Source: Stieleria tagensis
GTDB taxonomy: Bacteria > Planctomycetota > Planctomycetia > Pirellulales > Pirellulaceae
Length of the DNA: 64,000 bases
Direction of reading: 5' to 3'
Assembly: GCF_024129865.1 (NCBI RefSeq)
Contig: NZ_JAMYFE010000014.1
Coordinates: 62,001-126,000, forward strand
Shown here: positions 9,074 to 17,187 of the stretch, piece by piece
Numbering within the stretch: the first letter of the stretch is position 1
How the letters are laid out: the number at the start of each line of letters is the position of its first letter
Translations under genes and position numbers: made by a program
Notes under the pieces: model-generated
The model's input: the letters and a program-made list of their open reading frames with translations, nothing else
The model's database searches: none
Told to the model about the DNA's origin: nothing

Positions 9074-12000
9074 TCGATCACCGCCAGCAAGTCACCGGCT
9101 TCGACCTGAGTGCCGGCTGGGGTCTGGATCGATCGGATCGAACCCGATTTGGGTGAATTGATCGTGGTTTCCATCTTCATCGCTTCGAGCACCATTAACT
9201 TTTGCCCTTCCTTGACCTTGTCACCCTCGCTAACCGCGACAGTGATGACCATTCCCGGCATACTCGCGGCGACTTGGTTGTCATCGCTCGGGTCGGCTTT
9301 GATCGCTGCTTTGGTTTCCGGCTCCAGCGACTTGTCGACCACCGTGACTTCGCGCGGTTGACCGTTGAGTTCGAAGAAGACCGTTCGAGTGCCATCGGGG
9401 TGCGGTTGTCCGACGGTCAGGAATCGGACGATCAGCCGTTTACCTTTCTCGATATCGACCGCGATTTCTTCGCCAGGTTCTTGGCCGTAGAAAAAGTTCG
9501 GCGATGGAATCTTAGCAACGTCGCCATAGGATCTTTGGTGTTCCGCATAGTCCTCGTAGACTTTGGGGTACAACAGACGCGTCACCGCAGAACGATCGCT
9601 GGCCGCTTCACCACTCATCGCGGCGGCTTCTTCTCTGGCCGCTTCCACATCGGCGTCCGGCATCGATGCTCCGGGACGAGTGGTCAAAAGCGGTTGGTCG
9701 CCGAGTAATTTGTCGATGACGGGTTGCGGGAATCCTCCCGGCGGCTGGCCCATGCGGCCACCGATCAGATCGAGCACGCTGGCCGGATAGGCGAGCGATT
9801 TTTCACTGCTCATCACTTCGTCGGCGGACAATTCATTGGCAACCAAAAACAGTGCCATGTCACCGACCGCTTTGCTGGTCGGAGTGACTTTGACGATGTC
9901 GCCGAACAAGGCGTTGACCTGTGCATAGGCCTTACAGACCTCGGCCCAACGATCGGACAAACCCAACGCCCGCGCTTGCTGGAATAGATTGGTGTATTGG
10001 CCGCCCGGCATTTCATGATCGTACAGGTCACCGGTTGCCGGTAACACATAGCTTTCGAACGGCACATAGAACTCTCGCGCCGCTTGCCAGTAAGTCGCTA
10101 GATTTGTGAGCGCTTCGGTCCGCAGCTGACTTTCGCGTGGTGTGTCACGCAGTGCTTCGACCAAGGCATTCAAGTTGACTTGACTGGTGCCACCGGACAG
10201 CGGTGCCAACGCCGCGTCGGCGATCTGTAGCCCTTCGTCAGCGGCGGCAAGAATCGTGGCCGCCTGGATGCCGGCGGTGTCATGGGTGTGCAGGTGAATC
10301 GGAATTCCGATCTCTTCGCGAAGCGCTCGCATCAGTTTGACGGCGGCTTTTGGTTTGAGCAGTCCCGCCATGTCTTTGATGGCCAGCAGGTGCGCGCCCC
10401 GCTTTTCGAGCTGCTTTGCCAAATCGACGTAGTAGGCCAAGTCATACTTGGTTCGGCGTGGATTTTGCAGATCTCCGGTGTAACAAATCGATGCTTCACA
10501 GATCCCGCCTTCCTGGATCACGGCGTCCATCGCGACCGCCATGTTCTGTTCCCAGTTGAGCGCGTCAAACACACGGAACACGTCCATCCCGGCTTGCACG
10601 GCTTCGCGGACAAACAGCCGAACGACGTTGTCCGGATAGTTGGTGTAGCCGACCGCATTGCTGGCCCGCAGCAACATTTGTGTCAAAATATTCGGCACGG
10701 CATCACGCAGATCGGCGAGTCGTTGCCAAGGCGATTCTTTCAAAAATCGCATGCTGGTATCAAACGTCGCGCCGCCCCACATTTCGATCGAGAACAACTG
10801 TGATGCATGTTGCGAGTAGGCGGGGGCGATTTGCAACATGTCAAAGGTTCGGACGCGGGTCGCCAACAACGATTGGTGCGCATCTCGCATCGTCGTGTCG
10901 GTGAACAACAATCCCGGTTGTTGATTGATCCACTGGACCAATCCTTCGATCCCGGATTCACGGAAGATGTCTTTGGTACCCCGCGGCGGTTTGGCCAACG
11001 GATCGACTTCTGGCACAGGGGCAGGGGTGCGGCGGGTTGCAACCGGGCGATCGGCGACCAGTGAATTGCCGTTGACGATCGTTTCGCCAAGGAATTTCAG
11101 CAGTTTGGTGGCGCGGTCGCGGCGACGTGGTAATTCGACCAGTTCGGGTGTCGTGTCGATCAATCCGGTGGTCGCCTGACCGGCCAGAAATACAGGTTCG
11201 TTGATCAATTTCAACAGGAACGGGATATTGGTTTTGACGCCTCGAATGCGAAATTCTTGCAGACAGCGATCCATCCGCGACGCCGCAGCATCCAATGACG
11301 ACGCGCGGGCGGTGACTTTGACCAACATCGAATCGTAAAATGGATTGACGACCGCGCCACTGAACGCGGTGCCTGCATCCAAACGAATCCCTAGCCCGGC
11401 CGCTGAACGGTAGTGGCTGATGCGGCCGTAGTCTGGACGAAACTGATTCTCGGGGTCTTCGGTGGTGACACGGCACTGCATCGCAAATCCGGTGGTGTGG
11501 ATTTGATCCTGCGGTGGGATGCCGACGCGATCATCGTCCAGCCGATGCCCCTGGGCGATCAAGATTTGGCTGCGGACAATATCGATTCCGGTCACCTCTT
11601 CGGTCACCGTGTGTTCGACTTGGATTCGCGGGTTGACTTCGATAAAGAAAAATTGGTTGCTATCGACATCCAGCAGGAATTCAACTGTTCCGGCATTTTC
11701 GTAACAGGAGCCATCGACGCCAACGGCTCTGCCGATCTTCAACGCGGCCTCGCATAGTTGGTCGCGCAGCTCGCCAGGCAAGTTGGGCGCAGGCGCCAGT
11801 TCAACGACCTTTTGGTGCCGACGCTGAACACTGCAATCGCGTTCGAACAGGTGAATCAGGTTTTGGCCGTCACCCAAAATCTGGACTTCGATGTGTCTGG
11901 CACGTTGGACAAATCGCTCCAGGAAAACTTCGTCGCTGCCGAACGCCGTCTTTGATTCACGCATCGCCGCTTCGAGTGCCGCCGGCAGTTCGTCAGCGGA

Positions 12001-12531
12001 GTGCACAACACGCATGCCCCGACCACCACCACCCTTGGCGGCCTTTAAAATCACGGGGAATCCCATCGACTCGGCCAGTTTTAACGCTTCTTCGGCGTTG
12101 GCTAGCGGTTTGTTTTGGCCACCCAGGACAGGGACTTGAGCTTTTTCCGCCAGTTCGCGGGCGGACATCTTGTCGCCCAGTTGGTTCAGCGAATGCACGC
12201 TGGGGCCGACGAATGTGATTCCGGCCTGTTCCAAGGCGGCAGCGAATTCCGGCCGTTCGGACAGGAATCCATATCCGGGATGGACCGCGTCGACATTGTG
12301 TTTCTTGCACAACGCGACAATCGCATCGATGTTCATGTACGAACGAATCGGTTCGCCGGGTTCACCGATCTGATACGCCTCGTCAGCCTTGAACCGGTGC
12401 AATGCATATCGGTCTTCGTGGGAATAGATTGCGACGGTTCGAATCCCGAGCTCCGTGGCGCTGCGGAACACACGCGTCGCAATTTCGCTGCGGTTGGCAA
12501 CAAGCAGTTTTCGTAGAGGCCGAATCGTCAT
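9070..12531 (-). CDS. pyc: Pyruvate carboxylase
   Basis: This biotin enzyme carboxylates pyruvate to oxaloacetate at the expense of ATP, replenishing the citric acid cycle. The single-chain form, about 1153 residues, has the expected order: biotin carboxylase (KLLVANRSEIATRVFR at the start, ATP-grasp loop KGGGGRGMR, FFIEVNPRIQVEHTVTE), carboxyltransferase TIM barrel (FTDTTMRDAHQSLLATRVR, HLHTHDTAG), and a C-terminal biotinyl domain with EAMKMET and the biotinylated lysine near residue 1119. Length agrees with the family (about 1150). A TTG lies directly before the ATG at 12531; the ATG is preferred. The promoter should lie in 12532-12788, but none could be assigned. Confidence 0.97.
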   Translation of the reverse strand: MTIRPLRKLLVANRSEIATRVFRSATELGIRTVAIYSHEDRYALHRFKADEAYQIGEPGEPIRSYMNIDAIVALCKKHNVDAVHPGYGFLSERPEFAAALEQAGITFVGPSVHSLNQLGDKMSARELAEKAQVPVLGGQNKPLANAEEALKLAESMGFPVILKAAKGGGGRGMRVVHSADELPAALEAAMRESKTAFGSDEVFLERFVQRARHIEVQILGDGQNLIHLFERDCSVQRRHQKVVELAPAPNLPGELRDQLCEAALKIGRAVGVDGSCYENAGTVEFLLDVDSNQFFFIEVNPRIQVEHTVTEEVTGIDIVRSQILIAQGHRLDDDRVGIPPQDQIHTTGFAMQCRVTTEDPENQFRPDYGRISHYRSAAGLGIRLDAGTAFSGAVVNPFYDSMLVKVTARASSLDAAASRMDRCLQEFRIRGVKTNIPFLLKLINEPVFLAGQATTGLIDTTPELVELPRRRDRATKLLKFLGETIVNGNSLVADRPVATRRTPAPVPEVDPLAKPPRGTKDIFRESGIEGLVQWINQQPGLLFTDTTMRDAHQSLLATRVRTFDMLQIAPAYSQHASQLFSIEMWGGATFDTSMRFLKESPWQRLADLRDAVPNILTQMLLRASNAVGYTNYPDNVVRLFVREAVQAGMDVFRVFDALNWEQNMAVAMDAVIQEGGICEASICYTGDLQNPRRTKYDLAYYVDLAKQLEKRGAHLLAIKDMAGLLKPKAAVKLMRALREEIGIPIHLHTHDTAGIQAATILAAADEGLQIADAALAPLSGGTSQVNLNALVEALRDTPRESQLRTEALTNLATYWQAAREFYVPFESYVLPATGDLYDHEMPGGQYTNLFQQARALGLSDRWAEVCKAYAQVNALFGDIVKVTPTSKAVGDMALFLVANELSADEVMSSEKSLAYPASVLDLIGGRMGQPPGGFPQPVIDKLLGDQPLLTTRPGASMPDADVEAAREEAAAMSGEAASDRSAVTRLLYPKVYEDYAEHQRSYGDVAKIPSPNFFYGQEPGEEIAVDIEKGKRLIVRFLTVGQPHPDGTRTVFFELNGQPREVTVVDKSLEPETKAAIKADPSDDNQVAASMPGMVITVAVSEGDKVKEGQKLMVLEAMKMETTINSPKSGSIRSIQTPAGTQVEAGDLLAVIE

Positions 12532-12788
12532 CAATCAAGCAGTCCAGCAATGGGAAAGAAGGTTTGGGGGAGCGCTGTCATGCAGCAATCTATCCGATCG
12601 GCGCCCGCACGACAGCATCCGCCGACATCGAGCAGCGTGGCGAATTGCGAAACGATCGTGGTGACCGACAGACGCGACAAAAACTAGTACACTATTGAGT
12701 CGGTAAATCACCGGCATGGGAGTCTCGTTGATTGTTTGTCCGAAGCGAATCTCGCAAATCTACGTCCCTGAGCAACGACCCCTTTCGC

Positions 12789-13397
12789 ATGCCAGACGAC
12801 CCGCCGAACCCGTTTGCCCGCCCTCAATCTTCCGCACCCGATCCGGCATTCAATCCCTATGCGCCGTCGGCTCATGTTTCCGAGAGCGATGGGACCAAAT
12901 CAGATGCCGAAGCATTTCGGCATCAGTACTTGGCACACGAAGCGGGAATCAAATCAATCGGGATATTCTATTTTTTGGCCGGGGCAATGATGTCGTTCGT
13001 CTCGTTGGCCATGCTCGGCCAAATTGCGATGGTCGCGCAAGACGGCGGAGTGGTTTGGCCGTTGATTCTGGGGCTGATCATTTTCGCGGCGATTGCAATT
13101 TTGTTGTTGTATGCCAGCTGGGGGATCCGGCGGTTCGAATACCCCGCCAAGATTATCGTGACGATTTTCAGTACGTTGGGGCTGATCGGAATCCCGCTGG
13201 GAACAATCATCAATGGCTACATTTTATATTTGCTGTATAGCCAGATCGGGCAGACGGTCTTTTCACCGCAATATCAAGACGTGATTCGTCAAACGCCACA
13301 CATCCGCTACAAGACCTCGATCATCGTAAAAATTTTCGTGGGCATCTTGTTGTTCGTTGTCACGCTGGGAATGATCGCACTGCTGTTCGGTGCTTGA
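12789..13397 (+). CDS. Four-helix membrane protein, unknown function
   Basis: ATG 12789 gives 202 residues; a TTG at 12732 would add 19 charged residues and seems less likely. The first 50 residues are Pro/Asn/Ser-rich and cytoplasmic in character (DDPPNPFARP, FNPYAPS), a common leader of small planctomycete membrane proteins. Four hydrophobic segments follow: about residues 58-85, 92-118, 128-155 and 178-200. No named family is recognised. It is divergent from pyc and separated from the next membrane-protein gene by about 180 bp. Confidence 0.7.
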   Translation: MPDDPPNPFARPQSSAPDPAFNPYAPSAHVSESDGTKSDAEAFRHQYLAHEAGIKSIGIFYFLAGAMMSFVSLAMLGQIAMVAQDGGVVWPLILGLIIFAAIAILLLYASWGIRRFEYPAKIIVTIFSTLGLIGIPLGTIINGYILYLLYSQIGQTVFSPQYQDVIRQTPHIRYKTSIIVKIFVGILLFVVTLGMIALLFGA

Positions 13398-13418
13398 CAC
13401 CCAAACAAGCCAATCAAA

Positions 13419-13434
13419 ACTGAGTATACTCAGT
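13419..13434. promoter_or_regulatory. Perfect 16-bp palindrome, possible operator
   Basis: The sequence ACTGAGTATACTCAGT is its own reverse complement and lies 22 bp after the stop of the 12789 gene and 144 bp before the next start. Its core TATACT resembles a -10 box, and a TTGACA lies upstream at 13394, but the 25-bp spacing is too long for a standard promoter. A repressor site over the promoter of the 13578 gene is one reading; chance is another. Confidence 0.3.
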
Positions 13435-13577
13435 GCCCGAAGATGGCTAGCGGAAGCCACGCCACGCAGCAGCTTTCATGAGCTGCGAATTGCACCGCGG
13501 CATGTGTAGTTCGGTTGCTGGTCATCACAACACCGTTCGCCCGTCCCCGGGGACATTGCGCTGGTCGGATCAGAAAC

Positions 13578-13931
13578 ATGGCAGTCAATCACGCTGACGG
13601 GATGCTCTTCGGTTCGGTTGTGATGTACCCCATCGCTGCTGGAAATGCTGCGTTCACAGCCGGGGCCCGTTGGATGACGCTGCCATTCTTTGCGGGCGGA
13701 CTCGTGGTCGGCATTTCCCTCGTGATTGCGTCGAGATTTGTACTGTATTCCGTGCTGGGGCGTGTCGTGACGCCGGGGATGATGGAGGACAAAAACGGAT
13801 GGCAGGCTTGGATCATCGCAGTCCCACTCATGCTGTTCTATCTTGCGTATCCAATCGCGATCACCTGTGCCGGAATTTACATGACGTACAATGGAAGCCA
13901 ATGGGCTGCCCAGGCATTGTGGTCTCCCTGA
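13578..13931 (+). CDS. Small membrane protein, unknown function
   Basis: ATG 13578 gives 117 residues, with two clear hydrophobic segments (about residues 35-62 and 78-104) and a weaker one near the N-terminus. No conserved motif is recognised. An in-frame upstream extension to 13515 adds 21 basic residues and is unlikely to be translated. It lies in a run of small membrane-protein genes and could be co-transcribed with the 12789 gene. Confidence 0.55.
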   Translation: MAVNHADGMLFGSVVMYPIAAGNAAFTAGARWMTLPFFAGGLVVGISLVIASRFVLYSVLGRVVTPGMMEDKNGWQAWIIAVPLMLFYLAYPIAITCAGIYMTYNGSQWAAQALWSP

Positions 13932-14163
13932 ATCAGCGGAATCGGGTCGCAGATAGACGCACATGGTCAGTGCGGTGTCGTTGGGAATTCAAAGCGATGG
14001 ATTCCGCCTGCGTGCGAACAGTTCCGACACACAACGCGTCCACTGATCGTCAGCGGTTCGCTCTGTCGTACTCGTACTAGGCGCCAGCCGGTACTCGTAC
14101 TCCCACTCGGTTTCCAACCCTGTGACGAGATAAGACCCCCAGCCCCTTTTTTGAGTTTTTGAA

Positions 14164-14559
14164 TTGGACGAGCCGCGATATCCCCTTCTTTCCGACGCCG
14201 ACGCTGGTCATTTCCCAGCAGATCGTCGCTGTCCGATTTGCGGTAACGATTTCGCTACTGGCGTGGCGTACTTGTCTGGTGGCGGATTGTTATTATCCGA
14301 AGACGGGCAGGACAGCATCCATCTCGATCGACTCAAAGGCTTTCTGCACATTGGGTTTCATGGTCGAGCTCCCGACATGCGAGACTCGGGTGACATCACG
14401 ATCGTGGATGATATTGCTGGCGGACAATTCGATCTGAGTTGGTGCTCACTTCAATGTATGCGGCAGTGGTTGGTTCAACTGGTCGACCGAGTGGACGCAA
14501 AGATCGGCCCCACCGATGAGCCGAATGCCGGGGACAGACCTCATCCCGGCGGGGTTTGA
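14164..14559 (+). CDS. Small protein with two paired-cysteine motifs, likely zinc-binding
   Basis: The 131-residue frame opens at a TTG; no in-frame ATG lies upstream, so the start is uncertain. A CPICGNDF motif near residue 23 and a CSLQC motif near residue 94 could together form a four-cysteine zinc site; the segment between them is acidic. No family is recognised. The last codons (NAGDRPHPGGV) are encoded by a CCGGGGACAG repeat motif (14528-14537), so the natural C-terminus may have been replaced by repeat sequence. It precedes the RAYT gene on the same strand. Confidence 0.5.
   Translation: MDEPRYPLLSDADAGHFPADRRCPICGNDFATGVAYLSGGGLLLSEDGQDSIHLDRLKGFLHIGFHGRAPDMRDSGDITIVDDIAGGQFDLSWCSLQCMRQWLVQLVDRVDAKIGPTDEPNAGDRPHPGGV
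14528..14537 (+). repeat. CCGGGGACAG repeat motif upstream of the RAYT
   Basis: One copy of CCGGGGACAG followed by ACC overlaps the end of the 14164 gene. The same motif recurs inverted at 16011-16082 and forms part of each unit of the array at 44879-45850. Confidence 0.6.
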
Positions 14560-14699
14560 CAGCGATCGCGGAGGGGGTTCTAATGGGGGCCTGTTGGTTG
14601 GGGTTGCAGGGTAAGCGCCTTTTCTGTGGGCTGGGTCGCGGACGCAAGAGCTCCGCTCTCGGCAAATGCCCGAAATGGGTTTTGCAGGAGAAGTGCGCT

Positions 14700-15815
14700 A
14701 TGGCCAGACTCTCTCGCGGTGAAGTGATCGATCCCGGTGAAGTTTCGATCGTGCACGTCATCAATCGCACCGTCCGCCGCTGTTTCTTGTTCGGCGATGA
14801 TCCCATGAGCGGCAAGAACTTTGACCATCGCAAGGTCTGGATCGAAGAATTGCTCGAGCATTTCGCGGCCTGCTTCGGCATCGATCTGCTGTGCTTTGCG
14901 ATCTTGTCGAACCACTACCACCTGATCCTTCGCTCGCGGCCGGATGTTGTCGCGAGTTGGGATGACAGCGAAGTCGCACGCCGCTGGCTATTGATCTGTC
15001 CCCTGCGCAAGATCGATGGCAAGCCCGCTGCACCCACCGAGCCCGAATTGAATTCGATTCGCAACTGCCCGGTGAAATTGGCAGAGGCGCGGCAGCGGCT
15101 GAGCAACATCTCTTGGTGGATGCGGTTGCTGAACCAACGCATCGCACAACGGGCGAACCGCGAAGAAGAGGAGATGGGTCGATTCTGGCAGGACCGTTTT
15201 CGTGCGATCCGAATCATTGATGAAGAATCGCTATTGGCCTGCGCGGCCTATGTGGATTTGAATCCGATTCGCGCCGGACTGGCGGAAACCATCGAAGCCA
15301 GCGATCACACCTCGGTGCAACGTCGCATCGAAACGCGCCAGCAACTCGCGGCAGCGTCGCAGAACACAGGCGTTGAAACGAATTCAACATCATTCCAACC
15401 CGACTCAACGATTTCAACGCTCACTCCCGAGCAACGGCGGGACAGATTCCTTGCACAGCTCACAATTGACGAAGCCAATGATCCAACTGGTCCGGTCGCT
15501 AATCAAACGTCATTTCGCTGTAGCGATAAAGGATTTTTGTCGATCAGCAACGAGGCCTACTTCGAACTACTTGATTGGACGGCACGTCAGTTCTGCCCCG
15601 GCAAATCCGGATCGACTCCGGCGGACGCACCACCGGTGTTGAAGCGGTTGGGGTTGGAGAAACCGGCGTGGCTAGCGCTGGTCGCCAGTTTCGAAGAGAT
15701 GTTCTGTCATCTGGCTGGTCGCTGTGATCGCATCGATGCCGAGAGAAGTTATCGCACCGGACGTCGCTTCCGAGTCCGGCCCAGCGCCCGCGAATTGCTG
15801 ACGTCAGCGGCATAG
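14700..15815 (+). mobile_element. RAYT-type (Y1/IS200-like) transposase gene
   Basis: This encodes an HUH single-strand transposase of the REP-associated type, which cuts and joins DNA at palindromic repeats. ATG 14700 is chosen because AGGAGA lies 9 bases upstream; it gives 371 residues. The HUH motif is visible as LSNHYHLILRSRP near residue 80, preceded by VIHV.NRTV.RCFLFGDD and followed by GRFWQDRFRAIRI and AAYVDLNPIRAGLAET, hallmarks of the long planctomycete variant of this family. The C-terminal 150 residues are variable. No IS ends were found, as expected for a RAYT. CCGGGGACAG lies upstream and three inverted copies lie downstream, which suggests these repeats are its substrate. Confidence 0.85.
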
Positions 15816-16169
15816 AGAGCTGCATCATTCAGCTGTCGGCAGAATAAACCGACAAAGCCGAGCTAACGCGGGTACCGGTACGCGCCGAGAGTGAGAAATG
15901 CCCAAATATTTCGGACGATCTCGCGTTTGATTAACTGACAACTGACCGGGAATCGCGTCTGCCGAGGATGACTTCCCGGGTGGGGAGCGACAACTGCTCA
16001 CAATTGGGCTCTGTCCCCGGTAATTCGACGCAATTGGGCTCTGTCCCCGGTAGTTGTCCCTGTCCCCGGTAGTTGTCCCCGGTAGTTGTGTCGGTGGCCT
16101 CTCGTGGGCCGGATTGGGCTCGCAGAGCCCGGCTGTAGGTGGTCTGCAAAGATGTTGGATCGACTGCGG
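15816..16169. other. Intergenic region with inverted CTGTCCCCGG repeats
   Basis: No gene is supported in this 354-bp gap. It carries CTGTCCCCGG exactly at 16011-16020, 16041-16050 and 16060-16069, with a near match (TTGTCCCCGG) at 16073-16082. The first two sit in a 30-bp direct repeat beginning CAATTGGGCT. A short hairpin (GGGCTC, three-base loop, GAGCCC) lies near 16117-16131 and could act in 3'-end formation for the minus-strand gene ending at 16170. Confidence 0.7.
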
Positions 16170-17150
16170 CTACCAGCCTAGGACGTAGGCAAACACCAGT
16201 GGGGCGACGATCGAGGCGTCGCTTTGAATCATGAATTTGGGGGTGTCGCGGGCGAGTTTTTCCCAGGTGATCTTTTCGTTGGGGACAGCGCCGCTGTAGC
16301 CGCCGTAGCTGGTTGCCGCGTCGCTGATCTGGCAGAAATAGCTCCACAACGGAATGTCTTCCTTCAAATCTTGCCGCATCATCGGCACCACACAGATGGA
16401 AAAGTCGCCGGCGATGCCGCCGCCGATTTGGAAGAACCCGATCGGATGTTCCGCCGACGTTGCCCGGTACCACTCGGACAACCGTGCAAGTTGAAAGGTG
16501 CCCGAGCGCATCGCGTGGTGTCCTGACAGGGTGCCATCGATCACGCGAGCGGTGAAGATGTTGCCCAGCGTGCTGTCTTCGATGCCGGGGACAAAAATCG
16601 GGATGCCGGCATCCTTGGCGGCTGCGACCCAACTGTTCTCGCGTGGCACCTGGAAGTGCTGTTCCAATTCCGGATCATCCAGCAGCGCGAACATGAATTC
16701 TGCGGGCGTTTTCGCTTGCCCCGATTCCGCGGCTTGGATCCACAGTTTCGTCAATCGGGCTTCGATGTGTCGCATCACCGTTTCTGGGATGCAGGTGTCC
16801 GTCACACGATTGAATCCCTGGTCCAGCAATTTGACTTCGTCATCGACCGACAGAGCCCGCCAGTCCTCGATGACGCGGTATTCATCGTGGGCGACCAGAT
16901 TAAAAATATCTTCTTCCAGATTGGCCGCGGTCGATGTGATCGCGTGCACCTTGCCTTGCCGAATCATTTCTGCCAGCGACAACCCCAATTCACCGGTGCT
17001 CATGGCGCCGGCCAAGGTGACCATCATCCGACCGTTTTGGGCATCGATCAATTCTTTGTAAGCACGTGCCGCAGCCACGGTTTCGCGGGCGTTGAAATGG
17101 CGGTAGTGACGATCCAGAAAATCGGTAACGTTCAAAGGGACGTTCTCCAC
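16170..17150 (-). CDS. Deoxyhypusine synthase family protein
   Basis: This 326-residue protein belongs to the deoxyhypusine synthase fold, whose members transfer the aminobutyl group of spermidine via an NAD-dependent reaction to an acceptor lysine or amine. Visible family features are the Rossmann-like GAMSTGELGLSLAEMI, HAITSTAANLEEDIFNLV, GIPIFVPGIEDSTLG, FQIGGGIAGDF and YGGYSGAVPNEKITWEKL. The last contains the likely enzyme-intermediate lysine (K298, in WEK). Bacteria lack eIF5A, so the substrate cannot be the usual one; homospermidine formation or an unknown acceptor are the alternatives. The start is GTG 17150. It lies 37 bp after the beta-CASP gene and is probably its operon partner. 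Confidence 0.88.
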   Translation of the reverse strand: MENVPLNVTDFLDRHYRHFNARETVAAARAYKELIDAQNGRMMVTLAGAMSTGELGLSLAEMIRQGKVHAITSTAANLEEDIFNLVAHDEYRVIEDWRALSVDDEVKLLDQGFNRVTDTCIPETVMRHIEARLTKLWIQAAESGQAKTPAEFMFALLDDPELEQHFQVPRENSWVAAAKDAGIPIFVPGIEDSTLGNIFTARVIDGTLSGHHAMRSGTFQLARLSEWYRATSAEHPIGFFQIGGGIAGDFSICVVPMMRQDLKEDIPLWSYFCQISDAATSYGGYSGAVPNEKITWEKLARDTPKFMIQSDASIVAPLVFAYVLGW

Positions 17151-17187
17151 GAAGTAGTCGGCAAGCGGAATCAGAAAGGCGTCGCTG

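Noticed and set aside
10282-12516. Plus-strand frames opposite pyruvate carboxylase
   Set aside because: They are antisense shadows of a fully conserved enzyme gene.
13394-13430. TTGACA and TATACT as a sigma-70 promoter for the 13578 gene
   Set aside because: The spacing of 25 bp is well outside 16-18 bp.
16290-16320. CGTAGCTGG match to the family A arm inside the deoxyhypusine-synthase-like gene
   Set aside because: It is a nine-base chance match in a conserved coding segment, without the opposite arm.
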